A program made the position numbers and the translations under genes. DNA of 64,000 nt from Methanoculleus thermophilus (GTDB lineage Archaea; Halobacteriota; Methanomicrobia; Methanomicrobiales; Methanoculleaceae). The notes beneath the pieces are model-generated. The model saw only the letters and a program-made list of their open reading frames with translations, ran no database searches and was not told the DNA's origin. Where the stretch lies: positions 151,344 through 215,343 of the forward strand of contig NZ_BCNX01000008.1 of assembly GCF_001571405.1 (NCBI RefSeq). The letters are read 5' to 3'. Positions 7,099 through 15,095 of the stretch are shown here, piece by piece; positions within the stretch are counted from its first letter, which is position 1; every line of letters starts with the position of its first letter.

Positions 7099-8529
7099 AT
7101 GGGACCTGAGTTCTTACTTGCGGTCATCCTGGTCATCAATGTCGTATTCGCCGTCATCATCGTCTTTTACGAGCGGAGAAACCCGATAGCGGCGGTGGCC
7201 TGGCTGATGGCCCTCTTCCTCATTCCTCCGATAGGGTTCGTCCTCTATCTCTTCTTCGGCCAGAACTACACCCGGCGGAGGATCTGTGCTATGATGGAGG
7301 GAAGAGACCTCCTCCGGGATCTCCTCCTTGCGCAGGAGCGCACGTTTTCCGATCCCCGTCACCGGTTCACCAGACCAGAGGCAGACGAGTTTCGCGAGAC
7401 GATCCTTCTCCTCCTTCGCAACGACCGGGCGTGCCTGACCGAGAAGAACCACCTCGATCTCTACACCCGCGGCGAGGATATGTTCGAGGCGCTCTTTGCT
7501 GCAATCAGGGGGGCGCGCCACCACATTCACCTGGAATACTTCATCGTCAACAACGACGACCTCGGTCGGTCGGTCATCCGTGCCCTCGCAGAGAAGGCCC
7601 GGGAAGGCGTCGAGGTCCGCCTCCTCATCGACGCTATGGGGGTCCGGGCCGGGGGAGGGTCCCGGGCCGCGTTCTCGGAGCTTACGGAGGCCGGCGGGAA
7701 GATCGGTGTCTTCCTTCCGGCGATCTACCGGTTCAACTACCGCAACCATCGAAAGATTGTCGTCGTCGACGGGACGCTCGGCTTCATCGGCGGGTTCAAC
7801 ATCGGGGACGAGTATCTCGGAAGAGGGCCGCTCGGCACCTGGCGCGACGCGGCCGTCCGGATCGTGGGAGATGCCGTCAGGATGCTCCAGTACCGGTTCC
7901 TCCTCGACTGGAACTACACAACCGGTGAGCGCCTAGAGCCCGGACCTCTTTACTTCCCTGACCCGGGATCCTCCACCGGCACGACCCCCGTTCAGATCGT
8001 CTCCGGGTGCCCGGGCACCCGGTGGAATCCGATAAAAGAAGGCTACATCAAACTGATCAACTCCGCCCGGGAGTCGGTCTACATCCAGACGCCCTACTTC
8101 ATACCGGACGAGAGCGTCATGGATGCCCTGCGGCTCGCCGCTCTCTCCGGGGTCGATGTCCGGATCATGATCCCCTGCAAACCCGACCACCCGTTCGTCT
8201 ACTGGGCGACCCTCTCGTTCATCGGCGATCTCCTTGATTCCGGTGTCCGGGCCTACACATACGATGACGGGTTTTTGCATGCAAAGACGATCGTCGTCGA
8301 TAGAAAAGCAGGGTCAATTGGGAGCGCGAACTGGGATATCCGGAGTTTCCAGTTGAACTTCGAGGCGAACGCCTTCTTTTATGACGCGAGGATAGGGGCC
8401 GAGTTTGCGCGGAGATTCGAAGAGGATCTCGTCATCTCCACCGAGATCACCCCGGAGCGCTACCGGGCGCGGTCCATCCGGGTCCGGATGAAAGAGTCGA
8501 TATCCCGTCTTTTTTCGCCCCTCGGCTGA
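7099..8529 (+). CDS. cls: Cardiolipin synthase-like phospholipase D family enzyme
   Basis: A 476-residue membrane enzyme. Two N-terminal membrane helices form the PLD-nuclease_N region (EFLLAVILVINVVFAVIIVF; ERRNPIAAVAWLM...YLFFGQNYTRR), followed by two PLD domains with HKD motifs, NYRNHRKIVVVDG and DGFLHAKTIVVD. In archaea such enzymes are candidates for making cardiolipin-like dimeric ether lipids. The ATG at 7099 follows CAGGGAG and puts the first helix at the very N-terminus, as in the family; the upstream in-frame ATG at 6964 would overlap the divergent STAS-like gene. It ends 6 bp from the convergent PHP gene. Confidence 0.88.
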   Translation: MGPEFLLAVILVINVVFAVIIVFYERRNPIAAVAWLMALFLIPPIGFVLYLFFGQNYTRRRICAMMEGRDLLRDLLLAQERTFSDPRHRFTRPEADEFRETILLLLRNDRACLTEKNHLDLYTRGEDMFEALFAAIRGARHHIHLEYFIVNNDDLGRSVIRALAEKAREGVEVRLLIDAMGVRAGGGSRAAFSELTEAGGKIGVFLPAIYRFNYRNHRKIVVVDGTLGFIGGFNIGDEYLGRGPLGTWRDAAVRIVGDAVRMLQYRFLLDWNYTTGERLEPGPLYFPDPGSSTGTTPVQIVSGCPGTRWNPIKEGYIKLINSARESVYIQTPYFIPDESVMDALRLAALSGVDVRIMIPCKPDHPFVYWATLSFIGDLLDSGVRAYTYDDGFLHAKTIVVDRKAGSIGSANWDIRSFQLNFEANAFFYDARIGAEFARRFEEDLVISTEITPERYRARSIRVRMKESISRLFSPLG

Positions 8530-8535
8530 GAGCGT

Positions 8536-9402
8536 TCACCGGTTCAGTTGCTCCTCGACAAACTTCCGGATCCGGGGGATACTCTGCTCCCAGCGCGCCT
8601 GAAGAATCGGGACGGTGTAGATGATGTGGTGCGGGAGGACTGCAGTCCCCATCACGGCTTTCTCGACGAGCGGCCGCTCACGGCCGATGACGACCGTCTC
8701 CCTCTTACGGATGGCATCGAGAAGTTCGTCCACCGTCTCCGCCTCGGCACAGGTGACGACCCCGCCGAGCTCGTGGAGGAGGTGGCCGTCGGTCCCGCCG
8801 GTCCGCCCGAGGTCGTGGGCGAGAGCGAGCCGGGCGGCCTTCAGGTTATGGGAACGGGCCATCCCGCCGCAGATCACCTCAAGAGCGTCGAGGCGGGAGA
8901 AGACCTCCTCTCCGATGCACCTGCCTGCGACGCACCGCTCGACCCCGCGGTTCAAGAAGGCGTAGCCGCAGGGGTGCGCCTCGACGGCGATGCAGGAGTA
9001 ATCCTCCCGGCGATCGAGGATATCGGGGGTGTCGAGGCGTATGGCGGTGAACGGACCGTTCCTCCGGTTCTTCTCGATGTGGCGCCGGTAGAAGTCTAAA
9101 AGATCGGCGACTGAGTAGAAGTAGAAGAGGAGGTGCGGACCATCGTTCGCGCTGACCTCGATCCCCGGGACGAGGGGGACCCGGATCCCCTGCCTCCTTG
9201 CCTCGACGACACCGCTTGCCTGGTTGTGGTCGGTGATCGCAAGCCCGATCCCCTGCCGGGCCGCGAGTTTCAGCGCGTCCCGGACGCGGGTGGGTGAGTC
9301 GGAATGCCGCGTATGGAAGTGGAGGTCTACAGGGAGAAGCCCAAGGCGCCGGATCTCTTCTGGTTGGGGTTTTTGGAATATAATATCTTTATAATAGTGC
9401 AT
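8536..9402 (-). CDS. PHP-domain phosphoesterase
   Basis: A 288-residue metal-dependent phosphoesterase-like protein of the PHP superfamily. Motifs in order: DLHFHTRHSDS (first His pair), ITDHNQASG (second), VPGIEVSAND, EAHPCGYAF, and a final GGTDGHLLHELG. Archaeal relatives hydrolyse nucleotide or sugar phosphates; the substrate cannot be read. The ATG at 9402 (MHYYKDIIF) lies just before the domain; the frame continues upstream without any homology. It is encoded between two STAS-like paralogues. Confidence 0.82.
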   Translation of the reverse strand: MHYYKDIIFQKPQPEEIRRLGLLPVDLHFHTRHSDSPTRVRDALKLAARQGIGLAITDHNQASGVVEARRQGIRVPLVPGIEVSANDGPHLLFYFYSVADLLDFYRRHIEKNRRNGPFTAIRLDTPDILDRREDYSCIAVEAHPCGYAFLNRGVERCVAGRCIGEEVFSRLDALEVICGGMARSHNLKAARLALAHDLGRTGGTDGHLLHELGGVVTCAEAETVDELLDAIRKRETVVIGRERPLVEKAVMGTAVLPHHIIYTVPILQARWEQSIPRIRKFVEEQLNR

Positions 9403-9484
9403 GGGATCGCTGTTCTGTCGATCATCGGTTGGTCGCCCGGGATGAAAAAGAATTGCCTGATCTCTGAAATCGGCTAAACGGCTT

Positions 9485-9871
9485 CTATTCCGCCTCCAGG
9501 GTGATAGGTTCCCGCAGCCAGTCGATGGCGGCGTCAAGGTGGTCGTTTGTGAAGTAGCGGACATCGATTCCGGTAAAACCGACAAAGAGCCCGGGCAGGT
9601 GGTTCATCCATTCCTCCCACTTCTCCCCGCCGACGATCGCGATCCGGTCGACTATCCTCATCCCCGGCCAGTCCTTGAGGGCCTCCCAGTACCCGTGTGC
9701 CCTCCAGCCGTGAAAATCAACGATCTGGAAGAGTATCCGGAGCGTCGGATGGTCTTTTCGTGCCTTCTCAAGCGCCGGGATCAGCGTCCCGGTATAGTCG
9801 GTCTCCGTCATCTCACCGTCGAACCGGAACCCGACGATGCCTCCCGCACCCGTCTCCATCCGTTCAAGCAT
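9485..9871 (-). CDS. STAS/SpoIIAA-like protein, copy 2
   Basis: A 128-residue paralogue of the protein at 6573-6965, sharing the same order of motifs: IVGFRFDGEMTETDY, LRILFQIVDFHGW, DWPGMRIVDRIAIVGGEKW, EWMNHLPGLFVGF, DVRYF and IDWLREP. The function is unknown; the fold is STAS-related. The two copies lie about 2.5 kb apart on the same strand, with cls and the PHP gene between them. This suggests duplication followed by divergence. Confidence 0.75.
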   Translation of the reverse strand: MLERMETGAGGIVGFRFDGEMTETDYTGTLIPALEKARKDHPTLRILFQIVDFHGWRAHGYWEALKDWPGMRIVDRIAIVGGEKWEEWMNHLPGLFVGFTGIDVRYFTNDHLDAAIDWLREPITLEAE

Positions 9872-9913
9872 GGCGCTCCCTCTCCGGGCTGCATCAGAAA
9901 AAGGTTCCGGTTC

Positions 9914-10528
9914 TCACCCGGCCTGCCCCTCCCCCGGGGTCACCATCCTGCCTGTGATCTCCTCTTTCGAGTACCGGGAGAGGTAGCGGTTCCCGGCAAG
10001 CGCGACGACGATCGACCCGATGAGGACGAAGATCATATCGAGCATGGTATCATCGAGGCCGTGCTGGAGGTTTGTCCCTAGGATTGTATCGAAGGTCCAC
10101 TCGTAGATCTCCCAGAACCCCTCCATCGCCATCGCGGCTATGATGATGAACCCGACGATCATCCACCTCGAGAGGTTGAGCCGGCTGAACCGGTCGAGGA
10201 GGAGGACAATGACGAAGGCAAGCACCGAGACGGTTATACCGGAGACGAGGTGGGCGATCTTGTCGTAGTAGGGGTAGTAGATATCGTAGAACCCCCGGAT
10301 CTCGCCGGCGATATGGAAGTAGAGTGAGAGGGCGATAAGAAGGTTGACCTCCCAGGGGAGCGTGAGGCTCAACCGGCGGGTGAGGACGGTCGGGACGAGT
10401 GTCAGGCCGAGCGCGACAACACCGGTAAAGACCTGCGAGTATTCACCGAGCGAGAGCGCAAGGAGGACGTTTCCGGCGATGAGGAACTGGAAAAGGTAGG
10501 CGAGGTAGAGACCGAGGGGTCTCTTCAT
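9914..10528 (-). CDS. Multi-pass membrane protein (VanZ/DUF2238-like)
   Basis: A 204-residue integral membrane protein with about six hydrophobic segments. Polar residues sit inside the membrane part (IAGEIRGFYDIYYPYYDKIAHLVSG and MEGFWEIYEWTFD). The DKxxH-type motif and the EGFWEIYEW segment resemble VanZ-like/DUF2238 proteins. The role is unknown. It has its own short intergenic region, and genes on both sides run the same way. Confidence 0.6.
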   Translation of the reverse strand: MKRPLGLYLAYLFQFLIAGNVLLALSLGEYSQVFTGVVALGLTLVPTVLTRRLSLTLPWEVNLLIALSLYFHIAGEIRGFYDIYYPYYDKIAHLVSGITVSVLAFVIVLLLDRFSRLNLSRWMIVGFIIIAAMAMEGFWEIYEWTFDTILGTNLQHGLDDTMLDMIFVLIGSIVVALAGNRYLSRYSKEEITGRMVTPGEGQAG

Positions 10529-10573
10529 AAAGGAGTATTGGGCAGCGGTCCGTAAACACCTTCTGCTCTATTA

Positions 10574-11131
10574 TCACTCCCTGACCCGGATCTCGATCTC
10601 CGAGAGTTTTTCGTAGATCCGGCGCCTCTCCATCTTGCGTCGGTAGTCGTAGAGGAAATACTCGTAGGTATCCCAGACGGTCACCCAGATCAGGATGGTG
10701 GTAAGGCCGGTGAGCATGGTCAAGGGGGCGTCAGTGAGGTACATGGCAGCGAAGCCGGCAATCACCAGGGCGACCGGCACGGTGAATAGGGCAACGGTGA
10801 TGCTGGTCCATCCTTCCCGGCGAGAGACCCGCATATCGTTGTCGGGATCGGCCAGCCGGAATGAGAAGTGCCGCCGGATCGCCTCAGGAAGGAGTTTGGC
10901 CTCCCCCGGGGAGAGCGACCCCCGCGGAAGGCCTATGGTGATGGCGGCGATCTTTTTGACGTTGTACCCGTTGAGGTAACTTACGATGTACTCTTCGGCG
11001 AACTCAGTGATCTCCCGCGTGGGGAGGGGAGACGGGTCATCCGGGTCGAGAAGTTGATCCAGCGATTTGAATCGGAATTCGATCTCGAGTGCCCCGTCCT
11101 GTTCGGTCTCTGTGACCCTGACTTCCCGCAT
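10574..11131 (-). CDS. Hypothetical protein with two membrane helices
   Basis: A 185-residue protein that I do not recognise. The first 110 residues are acidic and soluble-looking (EIEFRFKSLDQLLDPDDPS, EEYIVSYLNGYNVKKIAAI). Two membrane helices follow (TVALFTVPVALVIAGFAAMY; TMLTGLTTILIWVTVW), and a charged C-terminal helix (YRRKMERRRIYEKLSEIEIRV) ends it. The start MREVRV at 11131 follows GGAGGA at 12-nt spacing; the longer frame to 11230 overlaps the next gene upstream. Confidence 0.6.
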   Translation of the reverse strand: MREVRVTETEQDGALEIEFRFKSLDQLLDPDDPSPLPTREITEFAEEYIVSYLNGYNVKKIAAITIGLPRGSLSPGEAKLLPEAIRRHFSFRLADPDNDMRVSRREGWTSITVALFTVPVALVIAGFAAMYLTDAPLTMLTGLTTILIWVTVWDTYEYFLYDYRRKMERRRIYEKLSEIEIRVRE

Positions 11132-11226
11132 TTTCTGTGTTTTCCTCCGGATTTGTATTACGGTGCGATGAAGATCTGTCCCGGGATATCTGGCGCCATC
11201 AGTAGAAAAGTGTGGGGTGTTGACGC

Positions 11227-11748
11227 TCACGCGGCAGGTGGCGGAACTTCCATTTTTGCCGGTGTGCCGGCGCCGAAAGCTTCGCGGAGGTTCGCCTCCT
11301 CCTTCTCCGAGAGTGACGTCCGGATGACGTGTCCGCCGTACTCCTTGATGGCGTCGACCACCTTGTCCGGCGTCATCTTCTTGACGAGCAGAAAGACCGC
11401 GGAGTTGCCCGGCCTGACGCTCTCGGCGACTTCTTTGATGAATTTATCGTCGATGCCGTAGTCGGAGAACCGCCCGGCGAGCGCCCCGGCGATCGCGCCG
11501 ATGGCAAGCCCGAAGATCGGGGCAAAGAAGATCAGACCGATGAGAAGCCCCCAGAATGCCCCCGAGAGTGCTCCCATACCGGCAAGGTTCGTAGCCTGCT
11601 TGATCTCGGTCTTGCCGTCCCGGTGGTGGACGACGACCACCAGGTCCTCCAGTTCGATGATGTGCTCCTTTGAGAGATCGGCAAGCCGGTCTCTGACACG
11701 GAACGCGGTATCCTCGCCCTCGTAGGCGATGGCTATCAGGTCACTCAT
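11227..11748 (-). CDS. DUF1269-family membrane protein
   Basis: A 173-residue protein of the DUF1269 family. The N-terminus (MSDLIAIAYEGEDTAFRVRD, LEDLVVVVHHRDGK) is a ferredoxin-like region. A glycine-rich hydrophobic hairpin follows (GALSGAFWGLLIGLIFFAPI, GLAIGAIAGALAGRF), and then a second soluble half (SAVFLLVKKMTPDKV, GGHVIRTSLSEKEEANL). The function is unknown; bacterial and archaeal members are often near stress or ion-transport genes. A GGGGAGA motif precedes the ATG. Confidence 0.85.
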   Translation of the reverse strand: MSDLIAIAYEGEDTAFRVRDRLADLSKEHIIELEDLVVVVHHRDGKTEIKQATNLAGMGALSGAFWGLLIGLIFFAPIFGLAIGAIAGALAGRFSDYGIDDKFIKEVAESVRPGNSAVFLLVKKMTPDKVVDAIKEYGGHVIRTSLSEKEEANLREAFGAGTPAKMEVPPPAA

Positions 11749-11818
11749 ACCATTCTCCCCTGCATGAGGCGCATCCGGGATACGATGGAGTGTATATAAG
11801 ACCTGCGGTACCCGGCCC

Positions 11819-12844
11819 TTACTCCCCTTTCCCGGCGCTCATCAACTCCCCGATCCACCGTGTCTCCTCCCAGCTGTCGAGGAAGAGTTTCACCGCGATC
11901 GTCAGGGGTATGGCGAGGAAGACCCCGACTGTTCCGAGGATGAGCCCCCAGAAGACGACGGAGAAGAGGACGACGAACGGCGAGAGGTTGAGTTCCTGTC
12001 CGGCCATCCGGGGGAGGACGAGATTCTCGGCGGCGGCGTCGATGAGGGCGATGGCGATGATGACGGCGAGAGCTCCAACCGGCCCGAACTCGATAAAGGC
12101 GAGGAGGGTCGGAGGGATTGCGGCTACGACGAGACCGATGTAGGGGACATAACTCAGAACGAAGGCGATGAATCCCCAGAGGATCGCGAAGTCGATCCCG
12201 AGGAGGGCGAGGAAGATCCCGGTCCCTGCTCCGGTGATCAGGTTCACTTTCGTCCTGACCACCACGTAGTCGATGAGGAGCCTGCCCGACTGCGAGAGGT
12301 GCTGGTAGAGGGCACTCTCCGCCCCGAGATGCCGCTTGAGGGTGGCCGAGAGTCGGGGGGCTTCAATGAGCAGGAACCCGATCCCGACAAAGACCAGGAA
12401 GGCGTCGACGGCGAGACCCCCGATCTGCTGGGCAATCCCGGCAATCTGCTGAATGACGAACCCCTGGTCGATGTAATCCCATACCGTGAAGTTGCCAAGA
12501 TCGATGCCGTAGCCGGCGAGGGCGGCAGCCTGGGCTTCAAGGGCCGCCTGGTAGCGCGGCAGGGAGCGGACGAACCCGGTGAGGGCCACGCCGAGGAAGG
12601 CGATGACCCCGGCAAAGATCCCGATGAGCCCTGCGACGACTATTACGGCGGCAAGGATTTGCGGCACTCCCCGTCGGGTCAGCCACGCCATGACGGGTGC
12701 GGTGATCATCGCAAAGAAGACGGCAACGAGGAGCGGGCCGAGGATCGGCGTTGCCGCTCTCGCCCCCGCGAGCACGATGACGACTGCGGCCCCTATGATC
12801 GCGATCCGGGCAGGGGGGGAGAGGTTCTCGCCGATGATCTTCAC
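11819..12844 (-). CDS. AI-2E family transporter
   Basis: A 341-residue polytopic membrane protein of the AI-2E (TqsA/YdiK) exporter family. About eight helices are visible, with the family's two-helix start (IAIIGAAVVIVLAGARAATP, ILGPLLVAVFFAMITAPVM), a soluble middle segment and the C-terminal PYIGLVVAAIPPTLLAF, LPRMAGQELNLSPF and WGLILGTVGVFLAIPLT. Family members move autoinducers, or act as Na+/H+ antiporters; the substrate here is unknown. The start codon appears to be GTG. Confidence 0.87.
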   Translation of the reverse strand: MKIIGENLSPPARIAIIGAAVVIVLAGARAATPILGPLLVAVFFAMITAPVMAWLTRRGVPQILAAVIVVAGLIGIFAGVIAFLGVALTGFVRSLPRYQAALEAQAAALAGYGIDLGNFTVWDYIDQGFVIQQIAGIAQQIGGLAVDAFLVFVGIGFLLIEAPRLSATLKRHLGAESALYQHLSQSGRLLIDYVVVRTKVNLITGAGTGIFLALLGIDFAILWGFIAFVLSYVPYIGLVVAAIPPTLLAFIEFGPVGALAVIIAIALIDAAAENLVLPRMAGQELNLSPFVVLFSVVFWGLILGTVGVFLAIPLTIAVKLFLDSWEETRWIGELMSAGKGE

Positions 12845-12892
12845 AAGGACGATATGGGTCTTCCCAAAAGAAAGAGTTTTCCGGGCGAGTTT

Positions 12893-14542
12893 TTAATCTC
12901 CGGCCTCCGCTGCCCGGATCGCCCCCTGGAGCGACTCCCAGATGACCGGGGTTGCAAGGAAGATGTTTTTCCGGCCGATGGTCCCGGCTGCTCCGCTCTC
13001 TTCGAGGCCCGCAAGGAGCCGGGGTTCGACCTCGGCGAGGATGAACCGACCGTTGTGGGCCCTGACCTTCCGGGCGTAACGCTCAAGCATCCGGAAGAGG
13101 CCGATCCCGGCCTCGCTCCTCCCCCGGAGGGCGAGGATGACGACGGCGCTCTCCGACCCCTCGGGGGACGGGAGCGAGCGCTCGATCGCCCGGAGGGTGG
13201 CGAAGTAGACGCTGCCGGAGATCGAGAGGATGGTGGTCGTGCCGGAGGGAAGTCGGTCGGGCACCGGTTCCACCCGGAAGATCCACTCGTCGACCGGCAC
13301 GAGGTGGACAACGCTTGCCTCCCGGGTGGAGGTGACGAGGTAGATGACGAGCGAGAGGAGGACGCCGATGTAGATGCTGTACTGGAGCGGGAGGATCTGG
13401 GTGGAGGTGAAGGTGGCGACCATCCCCCAGCGTCCCGGGCGGGAGTACTTCCAGATGCAGGCGATCTCGCGGGGCTGGTAGATGAGTTCTATCCCGATGA
13501 GGATCAGGATGCCTGCAAGCGCCGGGAGGGGGATCAGTTCCGCGAGCGGCCCGGCGACGAGGATGATCACCCCGACGATGACGCCCGAGATGAGGTTTGC
13601 CGCCCGGGTCTTGGCTCCCGCAGCGACGTTTAGGGCCGTTGCGGAGAGGGAGCCGCTTGATGGTGCGCATTGAAAGAAACTGGCAAGGATGTTCGTCGCC
13701 CCCTGACCAAGGAAGTCCCGGTTCACGTCGGCGACGGTCCCGTCGGGCTCGGGGGTCGTCTCCGTGACCCCGACGGCCATCACGAGCCCGATGATGGCAA
13801 GCGCAAGCGCCGGGATCAGGAGTCCGGGCGCGAGGGCAAGATCGGGGATGACTGGGGCAGGGAGGCCGGCGGGGATCGAGGCGATGCTCCCCACGATTGC
13901 AACCTCCGGGAATGCGATCCGGGCGATGAGGGTCGCGATGATGACGGGGAGGAGGAGGGCGACGGAGCGGAGGCGCTTCAGTTGCCGGAAGCCGAGGGCG
14001 AGGGCGATGGTGAGGAGCCCGACGGCGAGCGCCTCGGGCTGGAGCTCGTCCGCGTGGAGGAGAAGATCGGGTACGGCAAGGATCTGGATCGCCTCCCGCG
14101 GGAGCTGGTAGCCGGTGAGGTTTCCAAGCTGCGCGAGGACGATGAGGAGGGCCGCCCCCGCAACAAACCCGGTGAGGACGGAGTTTGATATGAACCGGGT
14201 CAGGCTGCCCGCCTTGATGAGCCCGAACCCGAGCTGGAAGGTCCCGACGAGGAGCGTCAGGACAAAGAGGGTGGCCGGGACGTCGGCCTCCGGGACCGGG
14301 GCGAGGACCGAGTAGATCGAGACCGCAAGGACGTTTGAGAGCATCACCCGAAGGTAGGTGGAGCCGGTGAGAAACGCCCCGAACGCCGTCGAGAAGATCG
14401 CGGTGTAGAGGCCGTAAACCGGGTTGATCCCGGCGACGAGCGCAAACCCCATCACCTGGGGGATGCCGACGAGGGCGGTGGTCGTCCCGGCGACGATGTC
14501 GGCGGGGAGGCTCTTTTTCCAGTTCGTCTCGCCACCCGGCAT
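12893..14542 (-). CDS. SulP-family anion transporter with STAS domain
   Basis: A 549-residue permease. Its N-terminal two thirds hold 10-12 membrane segments with the SulP opening (IVAGTTTALVGIPQVMGFAL, NPVYGLYTAIFS) and the conserved core (FQCAPSSGSLSATALNVAAG). The C-terminal part (about 430-549) is a STAS domain (TTILSISGSVYFATLRAIER, VVILALRGRSEAGIGLFRML). Substrates in this family include sulfate, bicarbonate and other oxyanions; specificity cannot be read. Strong GC skew in codon third positions keeps long false frames open on both strands. Confidence 0.9.
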   Translation of the reverse strand: MPGGETNWKKSLPADIVAGTTTALVGIPQVMGFALVAGINPVYGLYTAIFSTAFGAFLTGSTYLRVMLSNVLAVSIYSVLAPVPEADVPATLFVLTLLVGTFQLGFGLIKAGSLTRFISNSVLTGFVAGAALLIVLAQLGNLTGYQLPREAIQILAVPDLLLHADELQPEALAVGLLTIALALGFRQLKRLRSVALLLPVIIATLIARIAFPEVAIVGSIASIPAGLPAPVIPDLALAPGLLIPALALAIIGLVMAVGVTETTPEPDGTVADVNRDFLGQGATNILASFFQCAPSSGSLSATALNVAAGAKTRAANLISGVIVGVIILVAGPLAELIPLPALAGILILIGIELIYQPREIACIWKYSRPGRWGMVATFTSTQILPLQYSIYIGVLLSLVIYLVTSTREASVVHLVPVDEWIFRVEPVPDRLPSGTTTILSISGSVYFATLRAIERSLPSPEGSESAVVILALRGRSEAGIGLFRMLERYARKVRAHNGRFILAEVEPRLLAGLEESGAAGTIGRKNIFLATPVIWESLQGAIRAAEAGD

Positions 14543-14634
14543 ACATGAGGAGGGAACGAACCGCGGGATATAGGTTGTCCCTGCCGGGGTAACCGTCCGG
14601 AGGTCCCCGGACAGAATATCTGGTAAATGGCTTG

Positions 14635-14689
14635 TGGTCTAACTGGTTATGACGTCGCCGTGGGTTGGCGAAGTTGTACCGCTAGACCA
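14635..14689 (+). other. tRNA-Pro(GGG)-like fragment forming an imperfect palindrome
   Basis: The plus strand reads like the 5' part of a tRNA: a D-arm (GTCTAACTGGTTATGAC) and a 5-bp anticodon stem TCGCC/GGCGA enclosing GTGGGTT, which has U33 and a GGG anticodon. No T-arm (TTCRANNC) or matching acceptor strand follows. Instead the 3' side (GGCGAAGTTGTACCGCTAGACCA) is close to the inverse complement of the 5' side, so the whole makes a long imperfect hairpin. It may be a tRNA relic, a structured RNA or an integration scar. Nothing else is visible between 14543 and the tRNA at 14872. Confidence 0.4.
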
Positions 14690-14871
14690 TACTAGACCAT
14701 TATTAAGGGGTAGGTGAAGGTCGATGGATAGAGGATGCTTGATGAGATTCGGGGTCGGGTGCAGCCGCCAGCGCGAGAAGGGATGTCCCGAGGATGAGGA
14801 CGACTCCACCGACTGGTCACCCTGAGCGGAGATGAGGGCGCCCGCTCTGCCATTTTTCTTTAAAATTCGAG

Positions 14872-14946
14872 TGGGCCCGGAGGGATTCGAACCCACGACC
14901 GCTCGGTTATGAGCCGAGCGCTCTAACCGGACTAAGCTACGGGCCC
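14872..14946 (-). tRNA. tRNA with CAU anticodon (Ile2 or elongator Met)
   Basis: A 75-nt gene on the minus strand. Acceptor stem GGGCCCG/CGGGCCC is perfect, with A73. The anticodon stem CTCGG/CCGAG encloses CTCATAA (CAU), and the T-arm has GGTTCGAATCC. No CCA is encoded and no intron is seen. The GGGCCCG acceptor resembles archaeal tRNA-Ile2, which decodes AUA after modification of C34 to agmatidine, but elongator tRNA-Met cannot be excluded. It is not the initiator, which lies at 53247. Confidence 0.93.
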
Positions 14947-15095
14947 CAAACGAGCGCCAAGACCCGCGGACTTGGAGATTGGCGCAAGTTACTGCCGATC
15001 CCGGGATCCGCACGGATCACGGTGCACATAAACATCTCCTTTGAACGTTATATATTATGCGCACCAATCCCCGCCTGTCTCGCGCTCCTTTTCTC

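Noticed and set aside
12299..13633. A 444-codon frame on the opposite strand across the transporter genes
   Set aside because: Very acidic, low-complexity translation that spans two well-supported membrane protein genes and their boundary.
13083..14546. A 487-codon frame inside the SulP gene on the same strand
   Set aside because: Its protein is dominated by Arg, Pro, His and Gly and has no domain. It is a GC-rich shadow of the transporter frame.
14635..14699. A tRNA on the minus strand at the palindrome
   Set aside because: The loop would be AACCCAC without U33, and there is no T-arm; the plus-strand reading fits better but is also incomplete.
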